Shown here one piece after another: positions 23,702 to 32,492 of a stretch of 64,000 bases of DNA. The position numbers were made by a program, and so were the translations under genes. Source of the DNA: Hybos culiciformis. Its lineage: Eukaryota > Arthropoda > Insecta > Diptera > Hybotidae. The notes beneath the pieces were generated by a model that did not search any database, was not told where the DNA came from, and worked only from the letters and a program-made list of their open reading frames with translations. The first letter of the stretch is position 1. Each line of letters starts with the position of its first letter. The DNA lies in NCBI GenBank assembly GCA_964007475.1, contig CAXFZM010000129.1, forward strand, positions 32,010 to 96,009. The letters run 5' to 3'.

Positions 23702-24466
23702 TTAAGCTTTCATGGCTTGTATATATTCCCGCCAAGTTTCTCCCATTTTTTGTTTTCTATTGAGTAACTCTGTTATTTTGAAATCTTCTTCAAGAACTTC
23801 AGCGTACTGATTTATCAGAGCTGAACTAAATGTTCGCCAGGTCGTAGTATTTTTGTCATTTGACCTGAAATATGAGAAATACCATCTTTTTACTGTGGGG
23901 TCTAGAAGTTGGTAGAAATTAGCTTTCAGAATTGTTTCAGATATATTTTGGTCAATTCGCTGATTATCGACGTCCTTGACGAAGTTCTCTACTTCGTTCC
24001 CGTTAAAGAAAAGTCCGAAACTTTTCTTAAGATCAAGCTCTCTGGTATATGTTGGTTGTCCATGGTAATAATCATGTCTTTCTCTTTGTTGTTGTTGATG
24101 TTGATTATTTGGTATGCGCTCGGTAAATCTGTTTGGTGGAGTTGGGTCTCGTGCTCTAGTGCTTGAGCGGACATATCTTGACTGTTCTCTTTCAACGGAA
24201 CTCTCTGGGGTTGTAAAACGAGAACTTCCGCTATCAGAGCTTACTGCTTCTTTCTGTCTTGATTGACGTTCAGTAACGAGAGGCTCTATTTTTTTGTCCA
24301 ATTTTTCTATCATTGCTAGTAAGCTAGACATTGCGTTCTTATCTTCTTTTTCAGTTTTTTTCAGTTCGGGGAATCTTAAATTTTTTCCGGTATCGCTGGT
24401 TTTGTCTTTACTTGATCTTGAAGGTGGATTTGCTTCTTTCTTATCGTATCCAGGCTTATGGTGCAT
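23702..24466 (-). pseudogene. Gypsy-1 Gag capsid region
   Basis: A 254-codon frame. Its N-terminal half is charged and disordered with a Gln run (NNQHQQQQRER). The C-terminal half looks like a retrotransposon Gag capsid (ETILKANFYQLLDPTVKRWY, TTTWRTFSSALINQYA, KQKMGETWREYIQAMKA). It stops just before the nucleocapsid part at 23679, in a different phase. Confidence 0.72.
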
Positions 24467-24606
24467 TTTAATTCCCTCTATTCCTAGCTTTTCTATTTCT
24501 AATGTATTCTTTCGGCTTCTCGGAGGGAAACTGCTTTTCGAGAATCCTGTTGCTCCTTGTTCTATCTCTGCCTGATCTCTGTATGCCCATTTTTCTCTGA
24601 ATTTTC

Positions 24607-25241
24607 TTAAATCTCTAGTTCTTTATAAGTCGTCCATTCTGCATCTGCTGGTGTCTCGCGACCACTTATCGTCTTTTTAACTGCTCCTGTTTTCTTCCTT
24701 TCATCACCATCTTCGGTTTTCGAAATCGCAAGGTCTCTAAAAGAACTTGTGAGCTCTTCATTGTCATCTATTCTGGCTTCTTCTCGTACAGGTATTTCAA
24801 TCATCTGCTGTTCTTTTCCTATTATTTTATTTAGTTCGACTAATATTATTTCAGACATTCCTTTTATTTCCGTTATTATATTTGATATCTTTTGATTTTC
24901 GTTCTCATTTTCTGTGATTATTTCCATAAGTCGGTATTTATGGTGTGTTAGCCTGCTTGAGAAAGGTAATAAAGTTGTGACGCTTGGTACTGACAGTGCT
25001 GTTTTTGCCTGTTCTACCACTTTCCTTGCTGCCATTATTATTTTTTTGATATCATTATCAGAGAGAAAAAGGTGGTTTTTCGTCAAAAACCTTGCTCCCG
25101 GATTTTTGGTCTCGCGCGCTAAACACTCTTTTAATTGAATGAATCAAGGTCTGAAAAGGGAATCTGATTTCTATTATATTCGTATTCTAATTCACTAATT
25201 TCTAAGTGTTCCGGCACTATATATAAGTTTTTATCTGTCAT
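24607..25241 (-). pseudogene. Gypsy-1 Gag N-terminal part
   Basis: An ATG at 25241 opens MTDKNLYIVPEHLEISEL, which stops after about 36 codons. Reading goes on in another phase from about 25135 (QLKECLARETKNPGARF) into the frame 25086-24607, a charged, helical-looking segment. It is assigned to Gag by position upstream of the capsid region; no domain is recognised in it. Confidence 0.5.
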
Positions 25242-25977
25242 GCTTTGTATTTTTTTATTTTCTTGTTCCTAACGAGAAATTTTGTAAATTTTCAAAAAAG
25301 TAAAATCAAAATAGCTTATAATTAGTTTAATAATAAACTGTAAGCTGTAAGTTGAGTAAAATAAAGAGACAATAAAATATGAAATAAAATATAACTAAAA
25401 TATATATGTTTCTTAATAAATTTAAAAAAAAACTTTCAAGAATATTATGTTAGTAAATCTTTGTTTGTTTTGTTATTTGTGTTTTTTTTTTTTATTTATT
25501 TTTAATTTGGTCCTTTTGGTTAACAGAAATGCTTATGTAAAGTAAATATAAAAATGAATATATAGTAAAACAATTAAAGAAGGAAAAAAAAAATCTTAGT
25601 TAGCTCTATTTTTAGTAAAAGGTGGATAGTTTATAAACAGAAAATTTTTGTTTTATTTCGCCTGTTCACCCCAGCATGTACAGTGTAGCCCATGACTACA
25701 TTTTCTACTGCACTCACACTGCAAGGTGAAAAGACGAAACGCCACTGTACTTGTGGAACAAGTACTGAAAATCAAAATCGCAGCATGTACAGTGTAGACT
25801 GTGCCTACATTTTATACTGCAAGAAAGTTAAAGGAGAACTGTATTATGTTAGATTTAATAAAAAAGTTTGATAGTTTAGAGTAAAGATAATAAATATTTT
25901 AAGAAAATTTCACCTCAGCATGTACAGTGTAGACTGTGCCTACTTTTCTACTGCACTCACACTGTAAGGTGAGAAGT
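25242..25977 (-). repeat. Gypsy-1 leader with three ~60-bp repeats
   Basis: Between the 5' LTR and Gag the motif CAGCATGTACAGTGTAG occurs three times (25672-25736, 25783-25823, 25914-25976). Copies 1 and 3 continue with CTACTGCACTCACACTG and AAGGTGA. The role is unknown; leader repeats in such elements can be RNA packaging or regulatory sites, which is inference here. Confidence 0.6.
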
Positions 25978-27255
25978 TGTGTAAATAGAATTACAATATT
26001 TAGTTCAAAAAAGAACCACCGAGATCTTAACATAGAAGTTTATGCCAAGTGAAATTTGAAAGATTAATAAAATAACTTTACCAGCTAAAATATATCTGGT
26101 GCCGAGTCCACTGTCTAAGACATCCTGTTCACAGGCCGGGTCTAAGCTCGTCGTTGTGTGGGTACGCGACAGTGAACACCAGAGTGTCCATAACAAAATT
26201 TTAGGATGTCATGTTTGGAAGAAGGTAAAATTGAGATAGAAAAAGAAAGATATTTCAAGAAACCCCGACCAAGTCTAAAAAAAAATTTAAACCTAAATGA
26301 CTACGACGTCATTCTTCAGCTTGTGGCTATGGCCACCTATTGCTGGACCTTACATCAGCATTCCTTTTTTTCGCTAGGACCTATGAGAGAGATTTAATGA
26401 AACATAATGTTTTTAATCAAGTTACATAGTATTTATTTATAAAAAAATTTAATTTTTAAAAAATTTAAAAGTTCCCTACGATAATGAAAAATATATAAAA
26501 AAAACTAATCTAATTATTTTTGACATATAAAGAATTTTTTTTTCTTACAATTATAATTATTTGTCTTTATATTTAAACATAAATATCTTATATGATAAAG
26601 ATGAATATTTATATGTATATATATACATATATAAAAAGAAATTTAAAATTTTTTTTTTCTGTTAGGTATGCATATTTTTTTGCTAGATACTTGGATGATC
26701 AATTTCTGAACTGTCTTCCGTGTCTTCTTGTTTTCAAATCTTTTAGTTTTCAAATCAGTATCATCTTTTAGTTTTCAAATCAGTATCATCTTTTAGTTTT
26801 CAAATCAGTATGAAATTGCTATTGGAAATGCATTTCTTTTTATATGATTTGAATAAATGCCAGTCCAACAACAATTTCACACAAAACAAAAAAATTAGAA
26901 TTAGAATTAGTAATAATTTCTAATGGTTTCAATATTATCAAACAAATTAAAAATTTGATACTTTCTTTTCTTTTTTTTTTGAAAACATGTTAGGCATGTT
27001 ATGCATGTTTTTTTTTTCTCTTTTTTTTTTTAAATGTATTACAAAATATCAAACGATACTGAACTGCAGCTTAATTAAGGTAACAGAAATTTTAAACATT
27101 TCAAATAAAAACTTTCTATTTCAGACTAATTTTAGTTTAATTATGTTTATTAGGGGTTTCTAAAGAATTTAATTTCATTAAAAAAATTCATAAGTAAGTT
27201 TTTTTTGTATGAAAAATATTAAAAATGTGAAAAGAATTTGTTCAGTTATAAAACA
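25978..27255 (-). repeat. LTR-like direct repeat, copy 2 (5' LTR of Gypsy-1)
   Basis: A 1278-bp partner of 17178-19049, starting TGTGTAAATAG and ending ATAAAACA. It retains the empty site of the nested MITE near 26585. A short tandem triplication (TTTTAGTTTTCAAATCAGTA) lies at about 26741-26805. It abuts the transposase splice donor: only CTTAC (27256-27260) separates it from exon 1. Confidence 0.68.
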
Positions 27256-27260
27256 CTTAC

Positions 27261-27613
27261 CACTTGCCAAATACCACAAAGTAACCATCAAACGCTCACG
27301 ACTGCCAATTGCCTTCTTCATTACTGTGTCTTTTTTTGTAATTTTATCTTTTATCATGTTGTGCAATTTCTCAAACTGCAGAAAAGATATTCTTATAAAT
27401 GATTTATAAAAGTCTTCTCCCTCCGCTTGTAAATCCTCCATAATTTTTAAGTAAACCTGTCCTGAATCACGTTTTAAAAAAAAAATCCCTGGGCCACATA
27501 CGTTTTTTTACCACAGGTTGATCTTCCTCTTCTTCTTCTTCAAATACATCATCCACCACACCAGCTTCCACACAAAACGTCAACATATTTAAAATATTTT
27601 TTCTTGAGTTCAT
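27261..27613 (-). CDS. PIF/Harbinger transposase, exon 1 (one frameshift)
   Basis: The exon starts at ATG (27613), passes through an acidic stretch (EEEEEEDQP) and has MWPRDFF, then the N-terminal family segment (EDFYKSFIRISFLQFEKL, KDKITKKDTVMKKAIGSRE, RLMVTLWYLASG). It ends at 27261 before a GTAAG donor. The next exon, at 16391, begins GDSANTLSF, and the codon phase fits exactly across the junction. One extra base in a ten-A run (27476-27485) breaks the frame between the acidic part and EDFY. Homopolymer length is error-prone in sequencing, so the break may not be real. The intron that follows is about 10.9 kb because of the nested Gypsy element. Confidence 0.8.
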
Positions 27614-27721
27614 TTTAAGTTAAATTTTATTTTTTTTTTATTTTTTTATTAAAGTTACCAAATCACTAGGGATACCTTTTATACTTAAAGAAGTATGGAT
27701 TTGATAATGGGGATAGGAAGT

Positions 27722-28156
27722 TTAGACGGGATTAAAAAGTGGGACAGTCAGTAGGTAATCATTTACACTCTTCTTAAAGCGGCGCAAGTCGTAAATCAAG
27801 CGTCCGCCAGCTGTCGGGAACAGTTTTGAAGGGAGAGCATTCCACATTCTCGAGGTGCGAATTGAAAACGAATCTCCGAAGCTCGTTCTATCGCATCTGG
27901 GAATTTTGACGAAATATGGGTGTGACGTTGAAGCGGTACGTGTTTGGCGTGAAAATACTTGAAGTGGAGGAAGTAGGGCCTTTACTTCCAGTGAACACGT
28001 ATCCGTTCCAACAAGGTATTTATAAAAAATTGAAAGTGAACCTACATTACGACGGTGATTGAGGGATGTTAAAGAACTGGTGGTTTGGTGATCGTTGATC
28101 AATCTAATAGCCCTTCTCTGAACTTTGTTGGTAATCAAGATGGGTTTTGGGAGCAC
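27722..28156 (-). pseudogene. LINE-1 C-terminal domain
   Basis: A 144-codon frame in a new phase starts at the join to RT. It has the usual LINE C-terminal pattern: NKVQRRAIRLINDH, HRRNVGSLSIFYKYLVG, TSHPYFVKIPRCDR and TSRMWNALPSKLFP, ending VNDYLLTVPLFNPV before a stop. The element's 3' end is near 27700. Confidence 0.75.
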
Positions 28157-29570
28157 CAGCCCATATATGTGAATTATATTCTAATTTCGGTCGTATGTAG
28201 GATTTGTAAATGTTTAAGAGATCAGAGGGGGAAAAGTATTGTTTACATCTTTTTAGAAAACCTAGACATTTAGCTGCGTTTTTAGCCGTTTCGAAAATAT
28301 GAATTTTCCAGCTCAGATCGCTGGTTATTTTCGAACCTAAAATGTCAAGGTTTCCAGATTTTCCAATTCTCTCGCCTTGAAAAGAAAGTTGGGGTTCTAA
28401 AGTTGACAGCTTTCTAGAAATAAGGCAGCATTGCGTTTTAGAAGCGTTAAACTCAACTCTGTTGAGAAGACCCCTTGGTGAAATTTTGGATAGGTCGTGA
28501 TTTATGCTACTTTGTAGAAAATTTCGTTTCGTAGTAACAGCATTTGAAGATGCTGATTTCCTATTAATAAAATCGTAGCATGCCACCAAGTTACTGTCAT
28601 CGGCGAAGCTGTGGATGGGATTGAGTGTGGATTGCAGAAGATCATTAATGAAAATTAAAAAGAGGGTTGGGGAGAGAACACACCCTTGGGGTACACCGGA
28701 GTTGATATTAAAAATACTTGACTGGTACCCATCCACAACAGCACGAATAGAACGGCCAGACAAAAAGTTGCTGATCCAATTGACAAAGGCTGATCCTAGA
28801 CCCATTGATTTAACTTTAGAAATCAGGGCAGAGTGCCACACTCGATCGAAAGCCTTAGCTATATCCAAAGTAACAACACAAGCCTCACCGGAGTTGTGAA
28901 GACTGGCGTTGAGCTTGTGGGATAAATATGTCATCAGGTCACCAGTCGATCTATTCGTACGAAAACCATATTGCTGGTCACTTAGCAATTTGTTGTATTC
29001 AAGGTATTTTTTGACTTTATTGTTTATAAGGGATTCCACTACTTTGGAAAGAATAGAAGTAAGCGCAATAGGCCTGTAGTTAGAGGGATCGCATTTATCG
29101 CCTTTTTTTTAAATAGGCTGAACATGCACAACTTTCCACTTGGTGGGGTAAATGCCAAGTGAATATGAAAGATAGAAAAGGTTGCGCAGAGGTTTAGCTA
29201 GAACAGAGGCAGTATGTTTTAGGACCACAGCCGGAATACCATCAGGGCCAGTTGACTTTTTCGTATTCAGATTTTTGAGAGCTTTTAAAACAGCTCGTTG
29301 CCTAAAGTAAACTCTTCCAAAAGAAGAGTTTACTGGTAGCAATACAGGTGGATCTTGAGCTGAAGCTGCGAGTGTTGAGTTTTGACTAAAAAGTTTAGCA
29401 AACAAATTAGCCTTCTCAACCGAATCTGATATGATCCGGTCACCATCTACAAGGGGAGGAAAAGATGAAGGCAAAAAAAACTTTTGTTTTACACTTTTAG
29501 CGAAGCTCCAAAAGTTTCTGCTATTTTTAGGAAGGTTTAATATTTCTTGACGCTTCCTCTGGGTATACAA
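28104..29570 (-). pseudogene. LINE-1 reverse transcriptase, one in-frame stop
   Basis: The phase is constant from 29570 to 28104, interrupted by one TAA at 29109-29111 in an A-run (PI*KKGD). RT motifs: KSTGPDGIPAVVLK, DPSNYRPIALTS, QQYGFRTNRSTGDL, VTLDIAKAFDRVWH (Asp), NSGVPQGCVLSPTLFLIFIN and the catalytic SFADDSNLV. The end (SYIRPKLEYNSHIWAGAPK) shifts frame near 28135 into the C-terminal piece. In an intact element this enzyme copies RNA at the nicked target. Confidence 0.85.
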
Positions 29571-30223
29571 AGCCTTCTGCTGACGACAAATTCTACTGCA
29601 TCCGTTCCTGACCTCGCGCCAGTGTTCAGTGAATTTAAAGAAATGTTTTGTTTATACTCACGAAAAGCATTATCCCTATCGGCTATGGCCCTTGCACAAG
29701 TGTCATTGAACCACGGATTTTTAGCATTCGTTTTATTTTGAACCTTTTTATGGGGTATGAAAAGTTTCATCCCTAGCAGAATACTTTCAGTAATGACAGC
29801 AGACTCTGGGTTTTTCGCCAGAATCTGATTTATTTGGTCCGACAGCAAGTCAAACTCTACAACGTGATCAGTGCCAGTCAGTTGCGGGCTCCTGTAAACG
29901 AAAAAAAAATGGATGACGTGTTTGTTAGTTCTTATTTTGAACCAAAGAAAATTGAATAAGGGACTTGATGATTTTAAATCTTTAATGGGATAACAAGCAA
30001 CGTCATTCCTTATATAAACAGCGACTCCTCTGTGGGCAACGAATAAAGAGTGAAAATCGTAACCGGGGATTGAAAAATGGTTGGGGTCTCCGTTGCCCAA
30101 TACTTTGGTTTCACATAAAGCCAGAACATTTGGCTTAGCAGAGGCCAAATGGATTTGGACAGCTTGGAAATTCGCTTCCAAACCACGAATGTTACAAAAA
30201 TTGATGCTAAATTTTTTGCTCAT
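29537..30223 (-). pseudogene. LINE-1 AP endonuclease region, internally deleted
   Basis: The frame opens with SINFCNIRGLEANF and NVLALCETKVL (conserved N and E of APE-type endonucleases), then HRGVAVYIRNDVA and FFVYRSP. After NPESAVI the sequence jumps to a segment that normally lies after the nuclease (NPWFNDTCARAIADRD). The GDFN and SDH motifs of the enzyme are not seen, so a block of the domain is deleted. The frame then shifts near 29555 to continue at 29570. Confidence 0.75.
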
Positions 30224-30430
30224 CCCTGTTCTATGAGTGAAAATTCAATAAAATTAGTTGGTTCCGATAAACAAGCTGTCGAACTACGAACCAGCGGTCA
30301 ACAGTTTCTAAAGCCTTATTGACCTCCAGTAAGGCAACGACAAGCGAGTGAAGAAGAGTGCACGGGGAAATAAAGGATAGGAGATATAGGAAGATTTGGT
30401 AACCGCGTCAGGTTTAATTGAAATAATTTT

Positions 30431-30759
30431 GTTAATTATTTAAAATTAATATTATTTATTTTCTATTTATTGTTTTATTTTATTTTTTTTTTATAATTTA
30501 ATTTTTTTTTTTTTCGAATAAAATCTGTCGACTTTGCGCGAACATTAAACTTTTTATTTATTTTATTTATTTTTTTTTATTTTTTCAAACAACGGAAAAA
30601 AAAGGTCAATTTTAAAACAAAACAAAAAACTACACTTCAATAAAAAATAGAAAAAAATAAAAAAAAAAACGAACAGACGAAACGCGTGCACAAAACTCTA
30701 TTATCAAGACACAAATTTACGACAAATGAAATATTTTTTATTTTAAATAAATATTTACA
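30431..30759. other. A/T-homopolymer-rich spacer
   Basis: Mostly T and A runs with a few mixed bases (TCGACTTTGCGCGAAC). No feature recognised. Confidence 0.45.
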
Positions 30760-31235
30760 ATCATGATTCCAATTTTTACATGAAAGTCAACACTCGAGTG
30801 TAGAAATCCTTCATTCTGGAATCATGAGTGTGATTTTATCGATTGTGATTCCAAAAAAAAATATGGCAGAGATAAGTGTTTACACTCATGATTCTACACT
30901 CATGAGAGCAAATATTTACAATCAAGTACACTCGAGTGTACACACTCAAGATACGCGCCACGACACTCGAGAGCAATTTTCACACTCGATTCCCAACACT
31001 CGAGTGTAATACACTCATCGTGTATTACACTCATGATTCCATTTTTCAAATACACTCGAGTGTAATGGGCAACGAGAAGTGTAATCTTCTTGATTGTAGA
31101 TCAAAAATGGAATCATGAGTGTACAAAAATGGAATCATGAGTGTATATATATGATTCCAACACTCAAGTATTCTCATGAAATCGGCAACGACGATTGTAA
31201 TTAAAGTTGAGTGTAGGTGATTGTAATTAAAAGTT
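30760..31235. repeat. Cluster of short palindromes ACACTCGAGTGT / ACACTCATGA
   Basis: In under 500 bp the motif ACACTCGAGTG(T) appears at least four times, with many related half-sites in both orientations: ACTCATGATTCC, GGAATCATGAGTGT, CACTCGAGAG, ACACTCAAG, GATTGTAATTAAA. All share ACACTC or GAGTGT. The cluster ends ~115 bp before the ATG of the MADF gene copy at 31351. It may be subterminal transposase or partner binding sites of that element, but this is inference. Confidence 0.7.
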
Positions 31236-31350
31236 GATTTATGTTTTTTACAATTAAAAAAAAAACTATCTGGCATTGGACCTATATGTAAGTTTAAAAA
31301 TTTTATTCGTTTTCGTTTTTAAAATTATTTTTTTTAGTTTGCGTTAAAAA

Positions 31351-31748
31351 ATGTCTGAATCAGATAATAGTTGGACTAATGAGAAGAATTTGCTTCTTTT
31401 TGATTTAATAGAAGAGGCTGCACTACTTTGGTGTAAACAATCAACTGATTATATGGATGAAATAAAAGAAAAATTAAATATGAAGAAATTGCAGGAAAAT
31501 TGGGAATGACTGAAGATCAAATTAAAAGAAAATGGACAACATTTAGACAACATTTTTTTAAAGAAGTAATTTTTTTATTTTATTTTTAAACAAACATTTA
31601 TTAAACCAAATTTTTTTTTTTTTAGATTAACAAAAAGAAAATAGAAAAAAGCGGCAGTGGGTATAAAAAGCGTTTTGATTGGCGCTATTTAAACAATTTA
31701 ATGTTTTTGATGTCGGAGGCAACCAAAGTCGGAGTTATTAATAATATG
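31351..31748 (+). pseudogene. Second copy of Harbinger MADF/Myb-like ORF1 (two exons)
   Basis: The ATG at 31351 opens MSESDNSWTNEKNLLLFDLI, EEAALLWCKQSTDYM; a 1-base loss then shifts the frame before YEEIAGKLGMTEDQIKRKW. Exon 1 ends at 31565 before GTAATT; exon 2 runs 31626-31748 (KSGSGYKKRFDWRY, LNNLMFLMSEATKVG) and ends before GTAAAT. Unlike the copy at 14495, exon 2 is in frame and the start is present. Similarity goes on into the following intron to about 31820 and then ends; no transposase follows, so the rest of the element is lost. Confidence 0.65.
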
Positions 31749-31829
31749 GTAAATAATGTTTAATTTATATTTTTTCATCGAATTGCTGTGAATTGCCAAT
31801 CAACCTCACCACTAGCTGAAAAATTAACA

Positions 31830-32400
31830 AAATACATCCAATCGCATGGAGAAACATTTGATTTAGCACAATACCAGTGCTCGTAGCAAACAAATAGGTG
31901 GATCAGGTGGATCGAAAAAGGAAGACAGATTAGCGTTGGTATAGCTTCAGATAGTTCTTCTTGGTATATCCGCTTTCCATCGTGTTACAGGAATCGCACA
32001 AGCGACTGCAATCTATAAACTTATTATGAATTGGAATACAGAAGATAAAATCGCAGGAATGTGTTTCGACACAAAGGCATCAAATACAAGTAAAAATATT
32101 TATTTGTGTTGCTTTTTATCCGAATTATAAAAATTTTATTATTGTAGGATCAAAAGCTGTCGCATATGTTCTTTTAGAAGTACTGATTAAAAGAAATATT
32201 TTATGGATTCCGAGTGGACATCATGTAATGGAAATTGTTCTATCTGGAATTCTTAAAGAGGGCAAAGTATGGGACCTGAAATTTCATTATTTAAAAACTT
32301 TCAAAATAATTGGGAGAAAATTAATAAATATAATTTCGAGGTTTCACCAGAAGCAATCGAAATGAAATTTAACGGTTTTGTAGAGAACAGCTATAGGTAA
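31830..32400 (+). pseudogene. Decayed TE protein with D...HH..E pattern, unclassified
   Basis: Broken + frames read KEDRLALV, then AFHRVTGIAQATAIYKLI, MNWNTEDKIAGMCFDTKASN, then after a short intron-like gap (about 32092-32148) SKAVAYVLLEVLIKRNILW, IPSGHHVMEIVLSGIL, and in another phase GPEISLFKNFQNNWEKINKY. The pattern CFDT..SNT ... L..RHH..E resembles uncharacterised transposon proteins I recall from cnidarian and insect genomes, thought to have an RNase H-like core. I cannot name the superfamily. Stops and frame changes make it dead, and the Tc1 element at 32493 may cut it off. Confidence 0.5.
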
Positions 32401-32492
32401 TTTTGTGAGTTTTTCTGTAGATATTCATATATCATCCCAAAAATTCTTACAAAACACTCTTAGGTTGAATAAAAGTAAAATATGAATTTATA

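Larger units (their letters stand above)
17178..27255 (-). mobile_element. Degraded Ty3/Gypsy LTR retrotransposon (Gypsy-1)
   Basis: Gag, protease, reverse transcriptase, RNase H and integrase follow in that order on the minus strand (25241 down to 19740), which is the Ty3/Gypsy order. Two 1.27-kb direct repeats beginning TG and ending CA (17178-19049 and 25978-27255) flank it and are the probable LTRs. The coding part is split by at least six frameshifts or stops. No typical primer-binding site (TGG after the LTR), polypurine tract or matching target duplication (AGGAT against CTTAC) is seen, so the LTR assignment is probable rather than certain. The whole block sits inside Harbinger transposase intron 1, five bases from the splice donor. 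Confidence 0.72.
14490..27620. mobile_element. PIF/Harbinger transposon, expanded by nested insertions
   Basis: The element holds the two genes usual for this superfamily: a MADF/Myb-like DNA-binding protein on + (exons near 14495-16135) and a DDE nuclease transposase on - (27613 down to 14907). The stretch 16581-27255 lies inside transposase intron 1 and consists of later insertions (a MITE and a Gypsy element with its LTR-like repeats). Left and right termini and a 3-bp target duplication could not be placed, so the outer limits are approximate. Sequence similarity to 31430-31820 starts at about 14495, which suggests that the 5' part of this copy has been replaced. Confidence 0.75.
27700..30430 (-). 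mobile_element. Degraded non-LTR retrotransposon (LINE-1 of window)
   Basis: Endonuclease, reverse transcriptase and C-terminal parts follow on the minus strand from 30223 to 27722. About 200 bp at 30224-30430 resemble its 5' leader. The RT motifs fit the broad CR1/Jockey group but the clade was not resolved. An internal deletion in the endonuclease, frameshifts and a stop make it inactive. Confidence 0.75.
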
